NCBI GenBank assembly: GCA_930367205.1
Contig: OV884012.1
Span: 49,931,239-49,995,238, forward strand
From: Acanthosoma haemorrhoidale
Taxonomy: Eukaryota; Arthropoda; Insecta; Hemiptera; Acanthosomatidae
DNA length: 64,000 bases
Direction of reading: 5' to 3'
The notes under the pieces were generated by a model. That model was given only the letters and a program-made list of their open reading frames with translations, did no database searches and was not told the origin of the DNA. Position 1 is the first letter of the stretch, and each line of letters begins with the position of its first letter. This document shows, piece after piece, positions 35,547 to 46,600 of the stretch. Position numbers and translations under genes: made by a program.

Positions 35547-35576
35547 CATGAAGTAAATATTTCTGCCATAAAAACT
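35547..35576 (-). CDS. Candidate 30-nt micro-exon
   Basis: On the minus strand this 30-base segment encodes SFYGRNIYFM and ends at a near-consensus donor (CATG then gtaagtatt). The upstream acceptor (ttatttgag) is weak. It is phase 0 at both ends and reads into the exon at 35402-35449. No upstream exons were identified. Confidence 0.25.
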
Positions 35577-38360
35577 CTCAAATAATGAATCAACACATCA
35601 TCAAAATATTGAAAAATAAAAAATCTTTACTAATCTAACCAAACTTATAATTTTTTTTGAATATTTTAATTGTTATCTGTTACATTTTTAGGGGGAAATA
35701 AATAAAGCTACACAATCACATGGCTAATTAAACTTGAATTGAATTTCTAAATTAATTAAACATAATTAAATAATGTTGAGAATAGTTACATTTAAAAAAA
35801 AAAGTAAACTGAAATGAATTGCGACTGAACTCATTTACATAAAAGGGCTCTAGTCTCAACATTTATGTTTATTTAGTACAAATTTTTTTTTTTACAGTAT
35901 TTTTCTTTGTATATAATGTAATACATAGTTTTTTTTGTTTACCAGAAGTGATTTGGTAATCTGTACTTCTTCATTACTCTTAGGGAGCTTTGTCCGAGAA
36001 TACAATTTTTTTTCTATTTATCTATCTAACTCATTATATTTATTATAATACCTCAATATTACATCACATAGCGGTTGAAAATATTAACGATAATTGTAAG
36101 GTAAAATGCTCAAGTTTGCATCATGAAATGATTAAGTATGGAAAGACTAAGGAGTTCTTATTAATAAGAAATGAGGGTACTTATACCCAGGAGTTATAGC
36201 AACTACAAAACATCACAAACTAGACCAACGCCTGTGACAATAACTACAAAAACTGTGAATCACTTAAGATTATGATTGAGGCACATTTATTTCCAGAGGC
36301 CAAGATAATTTTACATAAAAATAATCTCAGCTGTTTGCAAATTGCACGCCTGTTTCTCAGCTATCATGAGGCCAACTTGTCTTAACTTTACTCAAAAGTT
36401 TACTTAGAGCAGTAATCTTAATGTTGAATACAAAAACACACTGAACATACATGATATACGTAAGAACAACTAAATGCTGGTCTATTGAAACTTTCTGAGG
36501 CCAGTAAAAGTGATAAGTATAGAAACTTACTAAAATAATGATAATTTATGTTTTCTAATCTGAATATATAATGTAATAAGAAATATTCTGCTTACATTAG
36601 TACTAACAGCATGGAAAATGTCCCACAGCATTAACAAAAAGTATAATAATGAAAATAAACAGAGTTAAACATAGTAACAAATTAATAAAATTACATGAAA
36701 AAGTGAAGAAAGAAAAAAAATGACAGTAGCTTCTGGCTGAAAGTCTTGTGGTTGATAGTAAAGCACTTTTCATAAATATTTAATAACTCAGATATTTTCA
36801 ATTTTATGTTAAAACTAGAAAAAATAGAAGAAAAACCGAACATATTAATCAAAAAGTTTTAAGCCTGTGAGTAATTCTGCCTAAGTTTCCCACTCAAGAA
36901 TCTTGTAAAATATTAATATTTGCTTAAAGCTTAGTTTACAAAACTCAGTTAATTATTAAATGACTATGAAACAGACTATTCTCATCTTATTATAATTACA
37001 TTGGAAAATTGTAGTATCCTTCATTAGTTACTCTTTTTTTAAAAAAATATTTACTAATATATTAAAATGGAGGATAATATAAAAATTATTTCTTTCATTG
37101 AAATTATTTTATTACACATTTCATACATTACTATATTTCAGACAATTAGTACAAGTTTTATTTTTATCTTACAACTACCTATTTTGAACATGATACTTAT
37201 CCTAATATCCCAAGAATTTCATCAACATCAATTTTTTAAAAAATGTTATCACAGTTCATAAATTCTTATAGGGCACATTGTAGTATCAATATGTATTAGT
37301 AATACTACATGACATCAACCAAATAGTATGAGCTGTCACAATATGAAAGCAGCAAGACCAATAATTTTTTCATTAAAAGAGCCAATTTCATTTTGATGTT
37401 GGTGGTTGATGTCACTCTGGACTATGTACAGGTAGCCACTCTTTTTAAACAACCATGGCAAGGGCAGTAATTAGATCAGGAAATAAAATACCTACAGCAC
37501 CTTATGTTAAGGTCTGGAACTTTTCCCTTCTACCATAATGTATCCCTCATTTAAATATTTATAAAACAAATAACATTTCAGAAAAATGTCTTTCTCCAAA
37601 TAAAAAAAACCTTATTAACAGATAATTTTCTTAGACACTGCAAAATTGTATATTAAATATGTGGTGTCATGTATGCTTTTGACTGCTGGTGTTTATTAGT
37701 GGGTGATGTAAATGTATTTTCCTGGTTCATTTAAGATAAAATAAGGAAGTATATAATAAATTGAACTAGAGAACATTTCCTATAATTTCTCTTCGCAGTG
37801 TTTTTTTTTGGAGGGGGGAAAACAATATCAGGGTAGGAACAGCACAAAATCAACACCTCCCTCACAAATTGTAGGATAGGCTGATGTTTTTTTTTTTTTT
37901 AATAATACCTTTATGACTCAATTTCAAGAGTAATCTTTGCAATATTTTTTTATTGATTGTTTTATCAAATGGATTCTAGATTCTTAGCAAAATTGATAAT
38001 ATTAAACTAAAATTAACATGTTTGTAATTTCATAACACACATTATTTACAGAATTCAACTAGAAATATAGATGAGATTTAGTCAATATAAACTGAATCCA
38101 TTTTGGATACTATTTTATTTTATAGGTGCATACACAAGTTGGGTAAAATATATACTAGTATTATCAAAGTAATTTAGTGGCAGTCAAATAATTTGGTCTG
38201 GATAAAGTAAGTATTCCTCTATAGCTTAGTAACCCTTCTAGCAGTTCATGGAATACCTAAGTGAAACGACTTTAATATTAATTTAGGTTCTTATACAATC
38301 TAACACCTGGTAAGAATGGTAGATAAGACTAACAGCTGATACTAATCACTCATTCCCTCA
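35577..38360. other. AT-rich unique sequence
   Basis: No recognisable gene, RNA or mobile element. Very high A+T with scattered short open frames only. Confidence 0.4.
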
Positions 38361-38420
38361 GTTTCTCTCTCCCTGGGATTTGAACCATTATATCCTAGAG
38401 CTCTCACTACCGAATAAAGT
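38361..38420 (-). repeat. tRNA-derived SINE candidate (promoter head)
   Basis: On the minus strand, GGTAGTGAGAGCTCTAGGAT is followed after a few bases by GGTTCAAATCCC, a full match to the RNA polymerase III B-box consensus. The upstream part resembles the D arm and anticodon-arm region of a tRNA, but the cloverleaf is not complete, so this is not a tRNA gene. SINE heads keep exactly these features. The body and tail of the element were not delimited. Confidence 0.45.
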
Positions 38421-40172
38421 AAATATTAACAATTAACAAACATAACCAAGCAAGAAAGCATAACCACTTTGGCTCCATAAATATATGATAGTTTACATCA
38501 AATTTATTTATAAAATAGTAAGTAAATTTTGGTTAATTATTTCCAACAATAGATTTTAACAACTCCTAGCAATGGTTATTACTTTAATTGCAAACCAACT
38601 ACAAAAAGGAACAATAAAATAAGATATTTATAAGGCTGAGTTCTGTTCTATATGTTTTTAAGTCCAGAAGTCACCGATGTCATTTTATCCCAGGTGATAG
38701 GCCTGGTACTCATTGTACAGGAGGCTGAGTGGGCCTATTTTAATTCACTAGCTGTTGCAGTTCTTAAGATTTATATTTATAATATAGATTGAATTAAATC
38801 TTACCTCCGCATACATAAATCCTTGATATATTAAAAATACACATTTATCAAGCTCAAAGCTAGAACCATACTAGGTTCTGTAGAGAGTTTTATCTCCAGC
38901 AGACCCGTATGATATTTTGATTAATTCATAAAAAACCAATTTCAATCGTACATTCCCCTTTATAAGCTTTTTCGACTTGAACTCTTTTCCTTTCACATTA
39001 TTATAAAACAGGGCTTTAATGTATTATTAAATACAAATATATTCATTGAAGACACTAAAAGTGAAAGTAAAATAATTATTTCCAACAGGATAAAAATAAA
39101 CATGCATACATCATATATTTAATAAATACAAAAATTAATCTAGATTATTCATTGAATATAGGAGTAGGCACAGTTATTATAAATTTGATTTTTACAACCT
39201 TATATACTCCTAATCAAAGCAAGAGAGGAGGGATATAGTGACACTATATCCCACTAAAAGAAAATCACACTCTTCATTACTACAACCAAAGAAAAAAGTT
39301 AACAGTAGTATGAATGCTGGTTGAAGGTTATTTTTATGAGTGCTGGCTGGATAATGTGCGTGGTTTCAAAATTACAAAGGTTTGAATGACATTTTGTAAG
39401 CCATCAAGGTTGATACAGTGAATCAGAACCTAAAGATGTTTTATCTCTCACAGGTCCTTTAACACTTCTTCCGACAAAACCTTTTGTATTTCAAATCAAA
39501 CCGGTTAGAGAAAAATTACAGAATGTAATAAAAAAAAAATTTTATTAACAGTTATTTTCAAACTGTTAATAAAGCCTTCATCTTAAGACACTTCTATTTC
39601 ATTTAGTTCCAAGTGATAAAGGGATTTTCAGATTACCCTCTTTTCAAAACAGCTTTACAATGCAAAAATTGATTCCATATAGCAAGACATTTCCAATCAA
39701 AAATTATCAGAAATCCTGGGTAGATTTCGGTTTGTGATTATAATTTCGATGCATTATAATGAAAAAATGACTCCTGGTGACTATATGACCGAGCGAGCGG
39801 TCAGACAGCAAATGTAAGGTAAATCCAAGTGCTAAGACACAAGTATTTCCCAGTTTTATTAAGTGGGAATCAGACTGCCTACATTCCTTAAAAATAAAGT
39901 TTTACTATTGGGAGCACCATAAAACCAACACAGCTAACAGAAAATAAGCCATTATGTACAAATAACTGCCTTCCTGAATGAGAAAACAATGTCATAATAA
40001 AATTATTATAAAAAACACAGATAATTTTCAAAATACCTTAAGACCAATATCCAAGGAGCTACTATTAAAATAAGCGAAAACTTGAATCATTTCATTGCGA
40101 TTTATGACTATCCTAATTGGAAATAAAACAAAAATTCACAAGGATAGAAACAATATAATTGTTATACTAAAT
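38421..40172. other. AT-rich sequence downstream of the Mdm2-like gene
   Basis: No gene is recognised. A slightly GC-richer patch at about 38640-38770 has no motif. Confidence 0.4.
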
Positions 40173-40173
40173 A

Positions 40174-40179
40174 TTTATT
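40174..40179 (-). terminator. Poly(A) signal for the Mdm2-like gene
   Basis: An AATAAA hexamer on the minus strand lies about 95 bases beyond the stop codon, giving a short 3' untranslated region. Other AATAAA-like strings occur closer to the stop in this AT-rich sequence, so the exact signal used is uncertain. Confidence 0.5.
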
Positions 40180-40272
40180 TATATAAATTAATAATTTTAT
40201 GAAACAATAAATACAAAATTTATAATTAAAGTATGAAATAAATACAAAATATACATTAAATTAAAGTTATTT

Positions 40273-40656
40273 TTAAATTGTTATGACTTTGCATACTTGT
40301 CTCACTCGCACATTACAAATAGGACACCTTCCTATTTGTTTAACTGTCTTAACCGAGCACCTATAGCATGAATAAACATGCACTATGTTATTATGAACAT
40401 AACCCCCATCTTTCAATCTTACGAGGCACATACCACAGAGTTCTTTCCTTTGAACTGTGTCCTGTTCAGCACAGTTTTCTATCCTCTCTTCTAATGACTT
40501 TTCAGGTAAGATCGGATTATACTCAGCAGAGTTTATGCCACTGTCACATGATGACCTAATTACATCATCAGTAGTTGAAATGTGGATGCCCAATTTTTGG
40601 TCAGTCTCGCGTTTTTTTCTTCCTACAGGTCGAGGAGGAAAAAAACTCTTTCTTAC
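40273..40656 (-). CDS. Mdm2: Mdm2-like coding exon 6 (RING domain)
   Basis: Residues 173-299 and the stop codon. The acceptor is gatttgatttcttag. The exon opens VRKSFFPPRP, aligning with the residues that follow the zinc finger in vertebrate Mdm2, and ends with the RING and VRVRQVCKVITI. A mariner element begins (right to left) 88 bases upstream of this acceptor, in the intron. Confidence 0.92.
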   Translation of the reverse strand, partial: VRKSFFPPRPVGRKKRETDQKLGIHISTTDDVIRSSCDSGINSAEYNPILPEKSLEERIENCAEQDTVQRKELCGMCLVRLKDGGYVHNNIVHVYSCYRCSVKTVKQIGRCPICNVRVRQVCKVITI

Positions 40657-43600
40657 CTAAGAAATCAAATCAAAATCAACTGCACTAACGAAATAATTTT
40701 ATAAGAAAATGACAAAAAATAAAACAATACATATATAAATATAACAGGTTGAGTCATAAGTAACTTCCGATGCAGCTAAGTAGAATCTATTGTTCGCATC
40801 TGCCCGCTATGAGTTACCATGACAAAAAGTTTTTGTTTCCACTATATAGACGAGGCTTCAGTTAGTCTTTTGTCAACTGTTTTCTGTGATACACGTTAAG
40901 TTATACTGTTTTTTTTAACCTCTGAAATGGAGAGTCAAAAAGTACATATTCGTCATGTAATGCTTAGGGAATTTAAGCAAGGCAATAGTGCTAGGGCGAC
41001 AGCTGAAAAAATATGCAGTGTATATGGTGAAGGACTAATAACTAATCGGGCAGTTAGAAATTGGTTTATAAAATTCCGTTCTGGAGATACAACCTTAAAA
41101 GGCAAACCAAGGGCAGGACGTCCTTCCGACTTTGACGACAACCTTTTAAAGGCAATATTGGAGCAAAATCCAAGTCAATCAACAAGAGGTATAGCAAAAA
41201 GGTTGAATACGCCACAATCAACTGTTAACCGCCACCTGGAGAAATTAGGGAAAGTCATCAACATCAAGTTAGGAGTGTGGGTACCTCACAATCTCAGTGA
41301 ACGAAATAAAGAAGATCGCTTGTCAATCGCCACAAGTCTGCTCTCACGGGTAAAAATTGAGCCTTTTTTAAACAAGATTGTAACAGGCGACGAAAAATGG
41401 ATTACCTATGACAATATAGTCCGCAAAAGACAGTGGCTTGATAAGGATCAACTACCCCTACCAGATCCTAAAGCAAACATCCATGGAAAAAGATTTTATT
41501 GTGTATATGGTGGGATTGTCAAGGAATAATTCACCATGAGTTGTTGAAGTCAAATTTATTGATCACTGCAGATAGATATGTTCAGCAGTTGCAAAGAGTG
41601 CAAGAGAAACTCCATGAAAAGCGTCCTGCACTCGCCAATCGCAAAAATAAATAAATGTCTGATAAAAAAACGGCAGTTACTTATGACTCACCCTAATACA
41701 ATCACAAAAACCATACAAGTTAAAGAGAGGCAGAATACAAACTAGCACAGATTACTTTTCTCAATATTGGGGAATTTGATTCAATATGTATATATTGTAA
41801 CGATAGATTTATGTTCAAATTGCATTTTATTTTAGAATAAAAAATATTTTGGAAAGGGGAGGGAGAAAATCCCCACAGGTGTAAACCTGAGGGGTCAGGA
41901 ATAGAGTTGGTTCTTGCCGACAAAAAGGGTTCAGTTGTTACTAGACCTTAACAAAATATAGACTGGGGTGCATTTAATTTGTGTAAGGTGTTCACAGAAG
42001 GTAGGCTGCAATGATTTGGTTAAGAAAGAAGCAAGCATGAGTGGTAGCTAGCATGGAACCAACATGGTACCCATTCACCAACTACGAAGAACGTACCATT
42101 CCCTGTTATTATATATCATCGTCATGGATATAGTTTAAAACCATAAATGAAACCTAAGAGGGACAGGACTTTTCAACTTTTTGATTTTAACTCCATTTAT
42201 TTTCATGGCTAATCAATAATCTGTCATCGGCTTTCCTGTCTGATATCACTTTTATTTTGACACTTCACACACATTTTTATGAAATTTTCATTTTATACAT
42301 AAATGAAATCCAGACATTGCTGATGATGCCGCCATCTATGTTACCTCTTGGCGCATAGATACAATCTGCAGTAGGCTTAATAAGGCCCTAATAATAATAT
42401 ATACAATAATATTTCATTAGGGGGAAGTTCAAGCCTAATATTGATAAACATGAAGCTATTGTGTTCACTAAGCGAAGACCAATCATAAACAAAGATATTA
42501 AGGTAAATGATACACTAATTTGTTGGTCTCCTTCCATTAGATACCTGGGAATTCATTTAGATAAGAGGCCGACATTCACCATGAATGTTAAATGCCAGGT
42601 TAACATAAGGAAATTCTTATTAAGATTACTTTTTCAACTCTCCCTCATCATTTGCTAATAAATTGTTGCTGTACAGTTGTAGTTCTTCCATTTCTTACAT
42701 ATTCTAGAGCTGTCTGGAGTTCTACCTGCCATAAGAACTATTCTAAACTCAAGATAACCCAAAACCTGTTCTTAAGATGGGTAACTGAATCCCCCCTTCT
42801 ACACTAAAATCAGTACATTACACGAGAATGTTGACATGACTTTTATAGGTGAATTCATAACAGGAAAGAGTCAATATTTTTTTTTTTGTGTTCATTACCT
42901 TATTGGCAGTATTACACTACATATAGATCTTTAAAATATAAATAGCATACTTTATTTTAGTTAAAAAAGAATTTAAGTTAATAATAAGATTTAAACTATT
43001 TATTATAAAGACAGAAACTACTATAAGATTTAAAATTCTGATTTTTTTTTTCCCAATCGGTTAAGGACATTTAAAAAGGGTGACACAAAAACAATTTTAA
43101 ATGTACTCCTAAATTTAAGTTAAGAGAATTTCAATAGAAATTGCATATTTATTATCATTTGATAGGGTGTTTTAGGTAAAATTTAGGCAATTTACAATAT
43201 TTTTCCAAGCGACTATTGGTCCCCGAGATGCTTCAATGAATAGAATGAAGTATATTTGATCAAAAATACATAATAGTTTTTTTCAAAATTAGTAATTATT
43301 TAAGAAATTCCAAGGTCTGGTTTTTATGTACTTTTTGATAAATAAATTTTAGTTTATTAATGATGCAACAAAAGTTTGAAGTTACAAATAAAAAAAAAAT
43401 CTTCACTATAATGAAATAAACGTTAAAGCCGTCCATAGATCCATTGAGGGATATTGCCCATTACTCAACATAACCAGACCCTCATAGTCATTTGGGTTGA
43501 TCTGCCTTTTCAAATTATAAGAGTTGCTTATATTTCATCAAAGTTTTTTGTATTTTTAATGTTTGCTGGAATATTTTCCCTCTTCTCGTTAAGCTCAGGC

Positions 43601-46600
43601 CCAACCTGGTTTTAAGTAGATCTGTTTCTTAAGATTAATTTTATTTTCTAGCTTGGATTGTTGTTGTTCCTGAATAGCATTTCACTACCAATTCATTTAA
43701 AGCTTGACAATGTATAAGTTCTCCTTGGTACCAAATTTAATCTCAACTATAGCACTGGTCATTGATAATTATTTTTTGTAGTTTCTTTTTAGAAAACCAA
43801 CCTAATATCATCAACTACTGTTATAATACGCTCATTATTTTCTAGGGGGCACTTTCTTGGCTGTAAGATATTCTGTTTCATAGAAAATTTATTTTCAAAC
43901 CCTTCTTTTCATATTCGATATTGGTTAGGTCATCTGCTAAGCATAAACTGCGTAAATCTTAGACAATTTGACCACACTTTTACTTATCACCTCAGGCCAG
44001 TCTCGGAGAGGTAATTATTTAAAAAAAGTGTCAGAGACAAACATTGTAGAAATTGTTTTTCAAGTTGATTCTCTTACTGAAATTTAAGGTTGGATCGCTT
44101 CTTTTTATAAACATTGTATATTTTTTTTCTACGCATAATTCTATTATATTAAATGCAATATACTCAAGGAACTTTCTAATTAATTAGTTAAAGTTTTAAA
44201 AGGCAATAGATTACTTTTTTTAATACTTACTTTGTAACATTTATCACAGTATCTATATAAAAGGGCATTATTGGCTTGGCCACATTGAACACAAGTCTTA
44301 AATAAAGATAGTTTCCTATTACTCCTTCCTTTACGAGATGAAACAGATGAAGATTCACAGGCATCGGAACCCGAATAGAAAAATGATCTCTCATCAAATT
44401 CAAAAGTTACAGCTCCACTCAGAATATCCTTGAAAAACAAAACAAAAACACCTAATAACTACTATCTAATGGATGAAAGGTTGACAAAACAAAATCTAAT
44501 TTATCTTAAAGATCTGCTTAAACTTATAACATTATCTACTTAAGTAGACAGTTGTCACACAAAGGCTACATTCATGTGGATTTCAGGAAGAAAAATATAA
44601 TTTTTGCCTGAATTCTATATGTAACTTTCATACAGGTTGATATTTTAGTAATAAGCAATACTTATCTATTAGGTGTGTACTTAACTTTTTTAGAAGAATA
44701 AAATTATAGAATTTCACTTTACATTCACCATCACTTTTATTAAACCATTACAAAAATCCTCCCTTCATCAATCATCATCCCGCTAAGCTTAATTTTCGGA
44801 AAATGATATAACGCATGTTTCTTGATTTTGAAGGACAGATTTTCACGACATCTTACAAAGCAATTAGTAACAGTGGAGCATAAAAAATGGATTTAACAGG
44901 CATTCTTGGAAACTATTTAAATATACTATACAAGATTTATCTTTTTTAAATTTTCTCTAAATCTAATGCTCAGGATGTTGATTGCTAAATATGAAAATTA
45001 GTAACATTAACACTCCATTAAACATTAAACACACTTATATAAAACCGAGTCAGAGATCAATCAATTGACTAAGGTACTATTTCGCTGCAACTGCCCGTGG
45101 TAACAATTGACAGTGGACTGCTGGCAGTTAAGCAGTGGGATACCGAATCTTATGATGTAACAACCCCCCGGGAAGTTCCAACAAAATATGGACCATTGAT
45201 TTCCCTCAAAGCAGAAGTTAACTACCAGCAGTCTCTGGCAAACACTAACACAGGTAATCCCAGCAAAAAAGTATTTTAACACACCTAAAATGTGCTTAAA
45301 TACACAATAAAAATATATTAAAATAAACAGTTTTTGTGGTCACTAAGCGGATTTGTAAAAGGCCTGATGATACTTGACCCCAAGTTTAGTCTAATAGAAC
45401 ACCATAGAACCTTTTTTAGGAAATTTGTAGAAACAAATTAAACCCTGTAGAACTTCTAAAACATTTTGAAAATGAAGTAGAACTCAATAATAGTAGATGC
45501 TTCTGGAAAACATGAAAAGAACTCTGTAAAATGATCTGGATTTTTTTAAGAAATTAGAAACTCTTCACTAGTGAAATACAAGGCTGAAAATATGAAACAG
45601 TGGTGTAGACAAGAAGCTCCTAAGGAGAAAAAGCATTATGACCATGGGTAAAAGAGTTGATACATCTAGAAATTAACAAAGGACAGTAGTGTGAGGCCTA
45701 ACTACAGGATAAGAAATATAGACCTACTACATCTAGAGCTTCAGAATTAGTATGCTATAGGATATCATAGTAGACTGTAAGAAATGAGAAATGCAAAAGC
45801 TTAGCATTGAAAGGATTCCCCTACTATCCACACAAATACCTACTACCCATAGCATGCAAGTGTCGCCATCAGAAAAATGAAATTAGCAAATGCTTTAGAA
45901 CCAAAAAGTTCAAATCAGAGCCAGGTATTTACTGAAAGAATGAGAAAGTGAAACTCAGGAAACTGGGACTTTTTTCCCCAACTGTAACAGTAAATTTTGA
46001 CACAAATATACATCAGAGTCAAATAATTTGCTTTACATACAACTCATGTTTCCAAATGACATCTTTCAGCACATCAGTTCCTGAACAGCCACAATTTCTA
46101 ACAAAATTCACATGGAATGGCAGATTTACAAGAAAACTTCCATTACTAGATAACTATTATAGTTTCCTTAACTATATTTCATTGGAAACAAACAAATGGA
46201 CCCACCTAAAGGCGGGTGTTTCTACTACATCTCAGGAACAAGATATCAGATTGTGTTAAGCTTACTAAGGAAGTTTCATGAGCATAATGATGTCATTAAA
46301 AGAGCATTGGAACCTATGTCAAAAAAGTAATATAAAGTAGCCATAATAGCTGACCAGAGACCAGATAAACACGAACAGCAATTCAATGCTTTCCAGGTAA
46401 ACGAAGTCATGGTTTGGTTTAAATCAACCTTAAGCCGTCTATGATGAAAACCTGCAATCCTAAAAACTCTTTTTTCCCCCTTTTTGTCACATAATGCAAT
46501 ACATCTTTGTTTAAATTGGTCATAAAGAAATTTTGTTCTGTACTTTTACAATTATTACTAAAAACTTTATTTCTAGTACTTTGAGTGGTAACGAATTTGT

